From the NCBI RefSeq assembly GCF_002532045.1, contig NZ_NWTG01000023.1:56577-120576 (forward strand): a stretch of 64,000 bases of DNA, in the 5' to 3' direction. Both the position numbers and the translations under genes were made by a program. The notes beneath the pieces were generated by a model. It was not told the DNA's origin. It worked only from the letters and a program-made list of their open reading frames with translations, and made no database searches. The DNA comes from Bradyrhizobium sp. C9 (GTDB lineage: Bacteria; Pseudomonadota; Alphaproteobacteria; Rhizobiales; Xanthobacteraceae). This document shows positions 44,948 through 53,909 of this stretch, in pieces; position 1 is the stretch's first letter; each line of letters starts with the position of its first letter.

Positions 44948-45319
44948 ATGCGCATGCTGGTTGCGGCCGCCTTCCTGATCACGTCCTCCGCTGCCATATC
45001 GTCCGCTGCAATGGCCGACGAGGTCGACGATGCGCACAAGCTCGCGATCACCGGCCGCGACGCCTACTGGAATTGTCTCGCCCGCGAATATCCCCGCGAC
45101 AGCAACAAGGCGATGTCCGACCAGGAATTCAGCTTGCTGATCGCCAATGTCTGTCCCTCGGAGCGGCAGAATTTTCGGGTGTCGCTGATCGACTTCCTGT
45201 CGCTGCAGTTTCCCAAGCAGGATGCCGACGCGAATCTGACCACCGCCAACCGCGCGATCGAGCTGGCGCAGAAGGACATCGTGACCGCCTTCACCCGGCG
45301 CAGGGCCGCGGCGAAATAG
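44948..45319 (+). CDS. Small secreted protein of unknown function
   Basis: A 123-residue protein with a Sec signal peptide (MRMLVAAAFLITSSAAISS, cleavage near AMA) and a mostly helical mature part containing DAYWNCLAREYPRDSNKAMSD and two Cys. I recognise no named family. The first ATG is used; a weak AGA-rich region precedes it. Confidence 0.6.
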   Translation: MRMLVAAAFLITSSAAISSAAMADEVDDAHKLAITGRDAYWNCLAREYPRDSNKAMSDQEFSLLIANVCPSERQNFRVSLIDFLSLQFPKQDADANLTTANRAIELAQKDIVTAFTRRRAAAK

Positions 45320-45386
45320 GTTCCCGAATCCTGTTGCGGCCGGCCGATTTTTGATATCAATCCGCGCAGGCGAGGGGATGATCGGC

Positions 45387-45590
45387 ATGAGCTCACAATC
45401 GACGGCAGGCTTCTTGGGCGCAGTGGTCGCAGCCGTGGCGCTCGCGGCCGCGTTCATCTACGGGCCGTCGCCGAGCCAGCTCCGCAACCCGACCCAGCCC
45501 GCGGCCGTGCAGCCGCAGGCGGCGCCCGCCGCCGAGGCCGCGCCAGCGGCCCCGCGCGGCCCGGTGATCCGGGAAGTCCCGAACAACTAG
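45387..45590 (+). CDS. Small membrane-anchored Pro/Ala-rich protein
   Basis: A 67-residue peptide with one N-terminal membrane segment (GFLGAVVAAVALAAAFIYG) and a Pro/Ala/Gln-rich periplasmic or cytoplasmic tail. ATG 45387 has GAGGGG at 9-base spacing; ATG 45378 is too close to it. The following gap 45591-45863 has a GGGG-TATTTTG-CCCC hairpin near 45771-45785 and no visible gene. Confidence 0.5.
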   Translation: MSSQSTAGFLGAVVAAVALAAAFIYGPSPSQLRNPTQPAAVQPQAAPAAEAAPAAPRGPVIREVPNN

Positions 45591-45863
45591 TGCCAAGGCC
45601 CGTTGCAGACCGCCCGTTGCAGACCGCCCCTTGCGGATCGCATGAGGGCTTCCTATCTGGCTCATAACGGCGACGTTGAGCTTTAAGGGCTTCGGCGCTG
45701 GGACGACCACGACAATGTCGGCTGCGCCGGATGTACGCGCGCCCCTTGTTCGTGGTCGTTGGCATTTTAAGGGGTATTTTGCCCCGTTTTCCCGCTTTCC
45801 GAGACCGCGTTTGGGCCGGCCCGCCTTGGCAGCGGGGGAGGCTGCGGCTATACGCTGGCGCTC

Positions 45864-46997
45864 ATGAATGACGCCATCAAGCTAGCCCCCGAAACCGCCT
45901 CGCAGGCAGCAAGTTTGCCGCAGCTTTCGGTGGTCGTCCCGACCTTCAACGAGCGCGACAATGTCACGGTGCTGTACCGCCGGCTCGACGCGACCCTGAA
46001 GGACGTGTCCTGGGAGGTCATCTTCGTCGATGACAATTCGCCCGACGGTACCTGGGACGTGGTGCGCGCTCTGGCGCGGAAGGACTCCCGCGTGCGCTGT
46101 ATCCGCCGGATCGGCCGGCGCGGCCTGTCCGGCGCCTGCATCGAGGGCATCCTGGCGTCGAGCGCGCCCTATGCCGCTGTCATGGACGCCGATCTCCAGC
46201 ATGACGAGACCCAGCTCCCGAAGATGCTCGCGCTGCTGCAGTGCGGCGAGGCCGAGCTCGTCGTCGGCAGCCGCTATATCGAGGGCTACAAGACCGAAGG
46301 CTTCAACAAGCAGCGCGCCGGTGCCAGCGCCTTCGCTACCGAAATCGCGCGCCGCTCGTTGAAGGTCGAGATCGCCGACCCCATGAGCGGCTTCTTCATG
46401 ATCCGCCGCGACCGTTTCGAGCAGCTGGCGCCGCAGCTCTCGACCCAGGGCTTCAAGATCCTGCTCGATGTCGTGGCGACGGCGGAGGGCAAGCTGCGCA
46501 CGGTCGAAATTCCCTATACGTTCGGCGCCCGCCAGCATGGCGAGAGCAAGCTAGACTCGATGGTCGCGCTCGACTTCCTCGGCCTGGTGCTGGCGAAGCT
46601 GACCAACGACCTGATCTCGCTGCGCTTCATCCTGTTCGCGGCGGTCGGCGGGCTCGGCCTGCTGGTGCATCTCAGCGTGCTGTTCATCGCGCTGGAAATC
46701 TTCAAGGCGCCGTTCCCGGAGGCCCAGGCCACTGGTGCGATCGTCGCCATGACCAGCAACTTCATCCTCAACAATTTCCTGACCTATCGCGACCAGCGGC
46801 TGAAGGGCTTTGGCATCCTGCGCGGCCTGCTGCTGTTCTATCTGGTCTGCAGCGTCGGCCTGCTCGCCAATGTCGGCGTCGCGTTCTCGGTCTACGACCA
46901 GGAGCCGATCTGGTGGCTTGCGGGCGCGGCCGGCGCGCTGATGGGCGTGGTGTGGAACTACGCGATGTCCGGGCTGTTCGTCTGGCGCAAGCGATGA
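45864..46997 (+). CDS. Polyprenyl-phosphate sugar transferase (GT2, DPM1-like) fused to a GtrA domain
   Basis: A 377-residue protein. Residues about 20-245 are a GT2 dolichol-phosphate-mannose-synthase-like domain: SVVVPTFNERDNV, VDDNSPDGT, AAVMDADLQHDE (DxD) and the FGARQHGESKLD loop. Residues about 250-377 form a four-span GtrA-like membrane domain. It loads a sugar onto a lipid carrier and may flip it. It is followed 7 bp later by a GT39 transferase, which would use such a lipid-linked sugar. Confidence 0.9.
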   Translation: MNDAIKLAPETASQAASLPQLSVVVPTFNERDNVTVLYRRLDATLKDVSWEVIFVDDNSPDGTWDVVRALARKDSRVRCIRRIGRRGLSGACIEGILASSAPYAAVMDADLQHDETQLPKMLALLQCGEAELVVGSRYIEGYKTEGFNKQRAGASAFATEIARRSLKVEIADPMSGFFMIRRDRFEQLAPQLSTQGFKILLDVVATAEGKLRTVEIPYTFGARQHGESKLDSMVALDFLGLVLAKLTNDLISLRFILFAAVGGLGLLVHLSVLFIALEIFKAPFPEAQATGAIVAMTSNFILNNFLTYRDQRLKGFGILRGLLLFYLVCSVGLLANVGVAFSVYDQEPIWWLAGAAGALMGVVWNYAMSGLFVWRKR

Positions 46998-47004
46998 CGG
47001 TGGC

Positions 47005-48507
47005 ATGAACGCGAACGAGGCGCGGCTGGCCCGGAACACCGCTCTTGCGGTGTGCGCGCTGGTCGTGTTGCGGCTGGCCGCCGCCGCATGGACGCCGCTG
47101 ACCTTCGACGAAGCCTATTACTGGATGTGGTCGAAGGCGCTCGCCGGCGGCTATTACGACCATCCGCCGATGGTGGCGATCGTGATCCGGCTCGGCACCA
47201 TGATCGCGGGCGACACGCCGTTCGGCGTGCGGCTGGTGTCGATCCTGCTCGCGCTGCCGATGAGCTGGGCGATCTACCGGGCCGCGGAGATCCTGTTCGG
47301 CGGCCAGCGCATCGCAACGAGCGCAACGATCCTGCTCAATGTCACGCTGATGGCCGCCGTCGGCACGCTGATCGTGACGCCGGATGCGCCGCTGCTGGTT
47401 GCGGCGAGCTTCCTGCTGTATTCGCTGGCAAAGGTGCTGGAGAGCGGCCGCGGCGCCTGGTGGCTTGCGGTCGGCGTCAGCGCAGGCCTGGCGCTGCTCT
47501 CGAAATACACGGCGCTGTTCTTCGGACCCGCGATCCTGATCTGGCTTGCTGTCGTGCCCAAGCTGCGGCGCTGGTATCTCTCGCCATGGCTCTATCTCGG
47601 CGGCCTGGTTGCGGCCGGCCTGTTTGCGCCGGTCGTGCTCTGGAATGCCGATCACCACTGGGTGTCGTTCATCAAGCAGATGGGCCGCGCCCGGATCGAG
47701 GACTTCCGGCCGAACTACATCGCCGAGCTGATTCCGACGCAGTTTGCGTTCGCAACGCCGCTGGTCTTCATCCTCGGTGTGATGGGCCTCTATGCGCTCT
47801 ACCGGCGCCGCGCCGGCGCGATGCCCGCGCGCGTGCTGGTCAACACCATGTTCTGGACCATCGTGGTCTACTTCACCTGGCACGCGCTGCATGCGCGTGT
47901 CGAAGCCAACTGGTTCGCGCCGGTCTACCCGGCCTTTGCGGTGGCGGCCGCGGTCGCGGCAATCCAGGTGCAGTGGGCGCCGCGACAGCAGCGCACGATC
48001 GATTTCTGCCGCCGCTGGGCCGCGCCCACAGGCGTCGTGCTGTTCGCGCTGCTGATCGTGCAGGCCAACACCGGCATGCTCTCGGGCTACCGCCGCGACG
48101 CCACCGTGCGCAGCGTCGGCGTCGGCTGGCAGGAGCTCGCGGGCGAGATCGAGGCGGCGCGCGCGCGGTCCGGCGCGAGCTGCGTGCTGGCGCCGGACTA
48201 CGGCACCACCGGCTGGCTGGCCTTCTACCTCCCCAAGGGCACCTGCGTCGCCCAGCAGGGCCAGCGCATTCGCTGGGTCAACATGCCCGAGCCGAGCCCG
48301 GCGCAGCTGTCCGGCAAGCTGCTGTATGTGCATGAGGTCGAGCAGACGATGCCGGCCTCGGTGCGCGACAATTTTGCTCATGTCGAAACGGTGGCCGAGG
48401 CCAAGCGCATGCGCGGGCCGCTGGTGATCGAGACCTACGCGCTCGATCTGCTCGACGGCGCCAAGGGCGAGGTCTTCGACCGCTCGCCGCCGCCGGAACT
48501 GCAGTAA
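47005..48507 (+). CDS. GT39 (ArnT/PMT-like) lipid-linked sugar transferase
   Basis: A 500-residue polytopic glycosyltransferase. FDEAYYWMWSKALAGGYYDHPPMVA near residues 34-58 holds the catalytic Asp-Glu and DHPP of GT39/ArnT enzymes. There are about eleven further membrane segments and a C-terminal periplasmic domain. Tandem with the DPM1-like gene, it probably adds a sugar to lipid A, another lipid or a protein in the periplasm. Confidence 0.88.
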   Translation: MNANEARLARNTALAVCALVVLRLAAAAWTPLTFDEAYYWMWSKALAGGYYDHPPMVAIVIRLGTMIAGDTPFGVRLVSILLALPMSWAIYRAAEILFGGQRIATSATILLNVTLMAAVGTLIVTPDAPLLVAASFLLYSLAKVLESGRGAWWLAVGVSAGLALLSKYTALFFGPAILIWLAVVPKLRRWYLSPWLYLGGLVAAGLFAPVVLWNADHHWVSFIKQMGRARIEDFRPNYIAELIPTQFAFATPLVFILGVMGLYALYRRRAGAMPARVLVNTMFWTIVVYFTWHALHARVEANWFAPVYPAFAVAAAVAAIQVQWAPRQQRTIDFCRRWAAPTGVVLFALLIVQANTGMLSGYRRDATVRSVGVGWQELAGEIEAARARSGASCVLAPDYGTTGWLAFYLPKGTCVAQQGQRIRWVNMPEPSPAQLSGKLLYVHEVEQTMPASVRDNFAHVETVAEAKRMRGPLVIETYALDLLDGAKGEVFDRSPPPELQ

Positions 48508-48585
48508 AACCGTCGCCGTTGATGTCGGGTCGTCCGGTTCCGGCTCGTCTTCCAGGGAGCCCGTCAACCACGCGAGGTTCCAACC

Positions 48586-49281
48586 ATGACCAGTTCCGTC
48601 CTCAAGCCCGCCGCCGAGCTCGCCAGCACCAACACGAGGCGCTTTCCCAATGAGAGCGCCGAGTATCGTCGGGCGCGCCAGGCGCTGCTCGTCGAGGAGA
48701 TCGAGCTGCGGCGGCACATCGCACGCGTCGCCGAGCTGCGCCGCGCGCTGCCGCCGGGCGGCGAGGTGACCAGAGCCTATGAGTTCACGGGCGAGTCCGG
48801 CGCGGCCTCGCTCGCCGATCTCTTCGGCAACAAGCAGACGCTGATCATCTACAGCTACATGTTCGGCCCGCAGCGCGAGAAGCCGTGTCCGATGTGCACG
48901 TCGTTCATGGGCACGTGGGAGGAGAAGCTGCCTGACATCGAGCAGCGCGTGGCGTTCGTGTTCGTGGCGCGTTCGCCGATCGCGCGGCTGATCGAGGCGA
49001 AGAAGGCGCGCGGCTGGACGCGTCACAAGGTCTATTCGGATGCGTCGGGCGATTACACGCGCGACTATGTCAGCAAGGATGACAGCGACGTGCCCGGCTA
49101 CAATGTCTTCACCCGCGAGAACGGCGTGATCCGGCATTTCTGGGCCGGCGAAATGGGCGCCGGCACGGTCGACCCCGGCCAGGACCCGCGCGGCGCGCCC
49201 GATCTGGATCCGCTCTGGACCTTGCTCGACACCACGCGCGAGGGGCGTGGCGCGGACTGGTATCCGAAGCTCGGCTATTGA
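48586..49281 (+). CDS. DUF899 (thioredoxin-like) family protein
   Basis: A 231-residue thioredoxin-fold protein. LADLFGNKQTLIIYSYMFGP and PCPMCTSFMGTW carry a CPMC redox-like motif; SRSPIARL-like and GYNVFTRENGVIRHFWAGEM are also present. This is the DUF899 pattern. Likely a redox or detoxification role; partners are not evident here. Confidence 0.85.
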   Translation: MTSSVLKPAAELASTNTRRFPNESAEYRRARQALLVEEIELRRHIARVAELRRALPPGGEVTRAYEFTGESGAASLADLFGNKQTLIIYSYMFGPQREKPCPMCTSFMGTWEEKLPDIEQRVAFVFVARSPIARLIEAKKARGWTRHKVYSDASGDYTRDYVSKDDSDVPGYNVFTRENGVIRHFWAGEMGAGTVDPGQDPRGAPDLDPLWTLLDTTREGRGADWYPKLGY

Positions 49282-49484
49282 GAGACGGTTTTTGCTCGAT
49301 CCCCGCGCGATTACGGGGCGATCGGCAAGGAAATTCTCCGCCGAATTTATTCCGGTATGCCGCAACCGAGCCGCGTGCCGGAATGTCCCATCATGGGACA
49401 AAAAAGCCGTTTTGGCGGTCCAATGTCATCTTAAAAAAGCCCTACGCCACAGGCACTTCCCGCGTTGCAGGGGATCGCATCCGG

Positions 49485-49500
49485 TTAAGTCGCATTTAAC
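49485..49500 (+). promoter_or_regulatory. Candidate CtrA box (TTAA-N7-TTAAC)
   Basis: TTAAGTCGCATTTAAC matches the alphaproteobacterial cell-cycle regulator site TTAA-N7-TTAA. It lies about 95 bp before the DUF2778 gene in the 314-bp gap 49282-49595; another TTAA follows at 49512-49515. No other gene is seen in the gap. Confidence 0.45.
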
Positions 49501-49595
49501 TAAAAGTCGCCTTAATGGCCGTCTGTGCCCCCGCGCGACGTTGAGCCGAACACCGTTCGACGATGCGTCGAGTGAGGGACAAAGGTGGACCTGTT

Positions 49596-50858
49596 TTGAG
49601 CGCCGGGCGTATGGGTACGAGTGCGAGTGCGTATGTTCTTGGGGCACCAAGCCGCAAGAAATCCTCCCGAAAAATCCTCCCACAGCATTTCCTCGGCAGC
49701 GCCGCGGTGGCGGGGCTGGTGCTTGGCTGCGCATGGACGGTCTATGCCAACATCTTTGCGGCGAGCGTCTATCCGTCGGTAGGCAATGCGTCGTTTGAAG
49801 CGCCGGCGGTGAAGCGGCCGGTCGCCGTTGCCGCGCGGCCCGCACCTTCGTTCAACGAGGTGTTCGCGTCCCTGACGCCCGCGCCGGCGGCGCCCGCCAA
49901 GACCACTGCCAAGACCGAGGTCGCGAAGTCGGAAGCCCCGACACCGTCACTTATGTTTAATGATCGGTTTGCGGCCGCCGCACCCGCGGGCGTCGCGTCC
50001 AGCGTCGTGGCCGACGCCGCACCGCAGATCGACCCGATCAAGCAGGCCGCTGAACCCAAGGTCGCCGTCGCGGCGAGGGCGGTGGCGACGGCAGAACTCG
50101 CCGAGACATCGAAGCCGTTGCCGGCGCCGAAATCGGTCGAGACCGCCAAGAAGCAAGCCGCCGCCAATCTGAAGGTGGCGCTCAACGATCCCGCTGCGAC
50201 GGTTGAGCCCAAGGGAACTGAGAAGGCGGCCGAGAAGGCGCCCGAGGCCAAGCAGGCGACGAAATCCGGTAGCGTCCGCGACATGGCCGCGCGCGCCAAG
50301 GCCGCGGTGCTGTCGATCGCGTCGAGCGAGCGGCAGACCATGGTCGAGAAGCTGTGGGGCAAGCGCGAGTCGAGCGGCGGGCTGCTCTCCTTCGCTTCCG
50401 CCGACGCCAATGTCACCGGCAGCATTCCGTCGACGCTGGACCAGAACCCGATGCTCGGCGGCTCGCCGCCCTATGACCGCCAGACCGCGGTCTACGACAT
50501 CTCGGCCAAGACCGTGTATTTGCCGGACGGCACGCGGCTCGAGGCGCATTCCGGCCTCGGCTCCCGGCTCGACGATCCGAGGTCCTCGCATATGAAGATG
50601 GTCGGCGTGACGCCACCGCACATCTACGAGCTCAAGCCGCGCGAGGCGCTGTTCCACGGCGTGCCGGCGCTGCGGCTCAATCCGATCGGCGGCGAGGGCA
50701 AGATCTTCAACCGCGACGGCCTGCTCGCGCACACCTTCATGCTCGGCCCGAACGGCGACTCCAACGGCTGCGTCTCGTTCAAGGACTATTACGCGTTCCT
50801 CGATGCCTACCGTAACAAGGGCATCCGCCGCCTCGCGGTGCTCGCGCGGATCCAGTAG
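49596..50858 (+). CDS. DUF2778 (Tlde1-like L,D-transpeptidase/carboxypeptidase fold) cell-envelope protein
   Basis: A roughly 420-residue protein. An N-terminal membrane anchor (about LGSAAVAGLVLGCAWTVYA) is followed by about 200 Ala/Lys/Pro-rich residues. The C-terminal DUF2778 domain has HSGLGSRLDDPRSSHMK, GVTPPHIYELKPRE, LFHGVPALRLNPIGG and LGPNGDSNGCVSFKDY with the catalytic Cys and His. Homologous domains cut or exchange peptidoglycan cross-links. TTG 49596 has AAAGGTGG at 8-base spacing; ATG 49563 and ATG 49611 are also possible. A CtrA-like box upstream suggests cell-cycle control. Confidence 0.8.
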   Translation: MSAGRMGTSASAYVLGAPSRKKSSRKILPQHFLGSAAVAGLVLGCAWTVYANIFAASVYPSVGNASFEAPAVKRPVAVAARPAPSFNEVFASLTPAPAAPAKTTAKTEVAKSEAPTPSLMFNDRFAAAAPAGVASSVVADAAPQIDPIKQAAEPKVAVAARAVATAELAETSKPLPAPKSVETAKKQAAANLKVALNDPAATVEPKGTEKAAEKAPEAKQATKSGSVRDMAARAKAAVLSIASSERQTMVEKLWGKRESSGGLLSFASADANVTGSIPSTLDQNPMLGGSPPYDRQTAVYDISAKTVYLPDGTRLEAHSGLGSRLDDPRSSHMKMVGVTPPHIYELKPREALFHGVPALRLNPIGGEGKIFNRDGLLAHTFMLGPNGDSNGCVSFKDYYAFLDAYRNKGIRRLAVLARIQ

Positions 50859-51062
50859 CGCGGTCCTTCCGGATCACGGCTTTTCGACAACACGAACGTC
50901 TTCATGTGCCGGCCGCGATCGCCCGATGGGAGGGGCGCGGATCGAGAATGGGGACGGCGGTTGATTGATGCCGCGGCGACTGACACCCGTGCGCGGCTTG
51001 CCTCAGGGCAGGTGGCTTGGGACCTTACACGGGTTCCGGAAGCGCCGCAATGAGCCCTTCCC

Positions 51063-51109
51063 TTGAAAGCCCTCGGGGCACGCTATATTCTGCAAAATAT
51101 AGGGGTGCC
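51063..51109 (+). promoter_or_regulatory. Promoter with nested palindrome upstream of the GAF-Fis regulator
   Basis: TTGAAA (51063-51068) precedes CTATATT-CTGCAA-AATATAG (51083-51102), which is itself enclosed by GGCAC (51077-51081) and GTGCC (51105-51109). The left arm can serve as a -10, with a short spacer of about 15 bp. It is a likely operator. The rest of gap 50859-51167 holds no gene. Confidence 0.5.
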
Positions 51110-51167
51110 AGGGCCAACAACGCCGCGCTCCCGAGGGTCACAGAGCCCGCGGAGCAGGGAGGGAAGC

Positions 51168-52124
51168 ATGAGCCGGTCGCCAGGTGTCATGCATACGGAC
51201 AAGGTTCTCGACGTGCTGGCCGGAGGCGGAGCGCCCTCCGACCTGTCGGCGTCGTGGCGTCGTTCCGGTCATCTGCACGCGCTCGATCCGGCGAGCCGCC
51301 TGCCTTCGTATCGTCTCCAGCAGGCTGACGTCGCCGCCGCGCAGCAGCGTCTCGGCGAATTCCTGGCGGTCGCCCAGCGGACGCTCGACCGGCTGTTCCT
51401 TGCCGTGGGCGGGGTCGGTTGTTCGGTGCTGCTCGCCGACCGCGACGGCGTTGTCGTCGACCGGCGCGGCGCAAACGCGGATGACGCGACGTTCGACGCA
51501 TGGGGGCTCTGGACCGGTGCGGTCTGGAGCGAGAAGCATGAGGGGACCAACGGCATCGGCACCTGCATCGTCGAGAAGCGGCCGCTGTCGATCGATCGCG
51601 AGCAGCATTTCTTCACGCGCAATTCCGCCCTGTTCTGCACCACTGCGCCGGTCTTCGACGAGCACGGTGAACTGGCCGCCGCGCTCGACGTCTCCTCCTG
51701 TCGGGCCGACCTGACAGGCGGATTCTCCCGTCTGATCGCGACCACGGTTACCGATGCCGCGCGCGCGATCGAAGCAGAGAACTTCCGCCGGGCGTTTCCC
51801 GACGCACGTATTCTCCTGACGCCGAGAAGCGAGCGCGCCGTGAATTCGCTGCTGGCGGTCGATCGCGACGACCTCGTGGTCGGTGCGACGCGTGCCGCGC
51901 GCCGTGCGCTCGGCCTCACGGCGGCGTCGCTGGCGCGGCCGCTGCCGGCCGCCGATCTGATCGGTGAGACCCGCGATGATGGCGGCCTCGTTGCCGCGGA
52001 ACGCGCAGTGCTGCAGCGCGCGCTGGCGCGGGCCGGCGGCAACGTGTCCAGGGCTGCCAAGGACCTCGACATGTCCCGCGCGACACTGCACCGCAAGCTG
52101 AAGCTGCTTGGCTTGCATCGTTAG
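51168..52124 (+). CDS. GAF-Fis transcriptional regulator (AcoR-like, lacking the AAA+ domain)
   Basis: A 318-residue protein. Residues about 60-190 form a GAF-like domain with GWTGAVWSEKHEGTNGIGTCI-like spacing (actual WGLWTGAVWSEKHEGTNGIG), the AcoR hallmark. Residues about 275-315 are a Fis-type HTH (LARAGGNVSRAAKDLDMSRATLHRKLK). The central sigma-54 AAA+ domain of AcoR is missing. GGGAGGG lies upstream of the ATG. It precedes the aldehyde dehydrogenase gene and probably regulates it. Confidence 0.85.
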   Translation: MSRSPGVMHTDKVLDVLAGGGAPSDLSASWRRSGHLHALDPASRLPSYRLQQADVAAAQQRLGEFLAVAQRTLDRLFLAVGGVGCSVLLADRDGVVVDRRGANADDATFDAWGLWTGAVWSEKHEGTNGIGTCIVEKRPLSIDREQHFFTRNSALFCTTAPVFDEHGELAAALDVSSCRADLTGGFSRLIATTVTDAARAIEAENFRRAFPDARILLTPRSERAVNSLLAVDRDDLVVGATRAARRALGLTAASLARPLPAADLIGETRDDGGLVAAERAVLQRALARAGGNVSRAAKDLDMSRATLHRKLKLLGLHR

Positions 52125-52192
52125 GGCGTTTCCGCCGGGGGCCGGGTTCAGCCCCCAGGCGATGTCGCGCCGCCGCCAATTGGCGGCGCACT

Positions 52193-52212
52193 CTGTCTCA
52201 GATTTGCGACAG
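52193..52212 (+). promoter_or_regulatory. Inverted repeat upstream of the aldehyde dehydrogenase gene
   Basis: CTGTC-TCAGATTTGC-GACAG, 100 bp before the ATG; the TGTC/GACA half-sites resemble sites of AcoR-type regulators. A GG-N10-GC pair at 52234-52247 loosely fits a sigma-54 -24/-12 element, but the match is poor. Confidence 0.4.
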
Positions 52213-52311
52213 TTCCCGTCGGCGCCTGACGCGGGCCCCTGTTCTGCGCGCATGATTTGATCGACCGTCGGAGCCAACGCCGTGTGCATCGGCGTGCCAA
52301 CGGAGGAACAC

Positions 52312-53829
52312 ATGAACAAGATGGACATGCAGTCCGTGCTCAAGGCGCCGTTCGCCAAGCGCTACGGCAATTTCATCGGCGGCGAATGGCGCGAGCCTCG
52401 CTCCGGAAAGTATTTCGACAACATCTCGCCGGTGACCGGGTTGCCGATCTGCGAGATCCCGCGCTCGGACGCTGCGGATATCGAGGCGGCGCTTGATGCC
52501 GCGCATGCAGCCAAGGATGCCTGGGGCAAGACCAGCCCGGCCGAGCGCGCGCTGATCCTCAACAGGATCGCCGACCGGATGGAGGCCAATCTCGACAAGC
52601 TCGCGACCGCCGAGACCTGGGACAACGGCAAGCCGATCCGCGAGACGATGGCCGCGGACATCCCGCTGGCGATCGACCACTTCCGCTACTTTGCCGGCGT
52701 GGTCCGCGGGCAGGAAGGCTCGCTCTCCGAGATCGACCACGACACGGTCGCCTATCATTTCCACGAGCCGCTCGGCGTGGTCGGCCAGATCATTCCCTGG
52801 AATTTCCCGATCCTGATGGCGACCTGGAAGCTGGCGCCCGCGCTTGCTGCCGGAAACTGCGTCGTGCTGAAGCCCGCCGAGCAGACGCCGGCCTCGATCC
52901 TGGTTTGGCTCGAACTGGTCGGCGACCTCCTGCCGAAGGGCGTGCTGAACGTCGTCAACGGATTCGGCCTCGAGGCCGGCAAGCCGCTGGCATCGTCGAA
53001 CCGGATCGCCAAGATCGCCTTCACCGGCGAGACCACGACGGGCCGGCTGATCATGCAATATGCGTCGCAGAACCTGATCCCGGTGACGCTCGAACTCGGC
53101 GGCAAGTCGCCCAACATCTTCTTCAGCGATGTTTGCGCCGAGGACGATGATTTCTTCGACAAGGCGGTCGAAGGCTTCGTGATGTTCGCGCTCAATCAGG
53201 GCGAGGTCTGCACCTGCCCGAGCCGCGCGCTGATCCAGGAGTCGATCTACGACCGCTTCATGGAACGCGCGCTGAAGCGCGTCGAGGCGATCACGCAAGG
53301 CAGCCCGCTCGATCCGACCACGATGATCGGCGCGCAGGCATCTTCCGAGCAGTTGGAGAAGATTCTCTCCTACATCGACATCGGCAAGAAGGAGGGCGCG
53401 CAGGTCCTGATCGGCGGCGAGCGCAACAATCTCGGCGGCGGGCTGTCGGGCGGCTACTACGTCAAGCCGACCGTCTTCAAGGGCCACAACAAGATGCGCA
53501 TCTTCCAGGAGGAGATCTTTGGACCGGTCGTGTCCGTGACCACCTTCAAGACCGACGACGAAGCGCTCTCGATCGCCAACGACACGCTCTACGGTCTCGG
53601 TGCCGGCATCTGGAGCCGCGATGCCAATCGCTGCTACCGGTTCGGCCGCGCCATCCAGGCCGGCCGGGTCTGGACCAATTGCTATCACGCTTACCCGGCG
53701 CACGCGGCGTTCGGCGGCTACAAGCAATCGGGCATCGGCCGTGAGACGCACAAGATGATGCTCGATCACTACCAGCAGACCAAGAACGTCCTGGTCAGCT
53801 ACAGCCCCAAGAAGCTCGGCTTCTTCTGA
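52312..53829 (+). CDS. NAD-dependent aldehyde dehydrogenase (AcoD/ExaC-like)
   Basis: A 505-residue aldehyde dehydrogenase. It carries IIPWNFPIL, LKPAEQTPASI, the FTGETTTGR cofactor loop, ELGGKSPNIFF (general base Glu) and NQGEVCTCPSR (nucleophilic Cys). The ATG follows GGAGGA. The AcoD/ExaC group typically oxidises acetaldehyde or chloroacetaldehyde in alcohol or acetoin use. The flanking GAF-Fis regulator and DUF779 gene are the usual companions. Confidence 0.92.
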   Translation: MNKMDMQSVLKAPFAKRYGNFIGGEWREPRSGKYFDNISPVTGLPICEIPRSDAADIEAALDAAHAAKDAWGKTSPAERALILNRIADRMEANLDKLATAETWDNGKPIRETMAADIPLAIDHFRYFAGVVRGQEGSLSEIDHDTVAYHFHEPLGVVGQIIPWNFPILMATWKLAPALAAGNCVVLKPAEQTPASILVWLELVGDLLPKGVLNVVNGFGLEAGKPLASSNRIAKIAFTGETTTGRLIMQYASQNLIPVTLELGGKSPNIFFSDVCAEDDDFFDKAVEGFVMFALNQGEVCTCPSRALIQESIYDRFMERALKRVEAITQGSPLDPTTMIGAQASSEQLEKILSYIDIGKKEGAQVLIGGERNNLGGGLSGGYYVKPTVFKGHNKMRIFQEEIFGPVVSVTTFKTDDEALSIANDTLYGLGAGIWSRDANRCYRFGRAIQAGRVWTNCYHAYPAHAAFGGYKQSGIGRETHKMMLDHYQQTKNVLVSYSPKKLGFF

Positions 53830-53909
53830 GGTCTCAGGCCGCGGGCTGCGGACGAACGCGACAGGCTTCGGCGGGGTGTCCCGCCGGAGCCTCCATCACG
53901 GAGGCCGAG

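Noticed and set aside
46768..49401. 877-codon open frame on the minus strand
   Set aside because: Antisense to the GT39 and DUF899 genes, with Arg/His-biased composition and no recognisable motif.
52234..52247. Sigma-54 promoter before the aldehyde dehydrogenase
   Set aside because: Only the GG-N10-GC core fits; flanking bases are poor, and the neighbouring regulator lacks the AAA+ domain needed for sigma-54 activation.
52198..53769. 523-codon open frame antisense to the aldehyde dehydrogenase
   Set aside because: The sense strand has every catalytic motif of the dehydrogenase; the antisense product has only low-complexity shadow composition.
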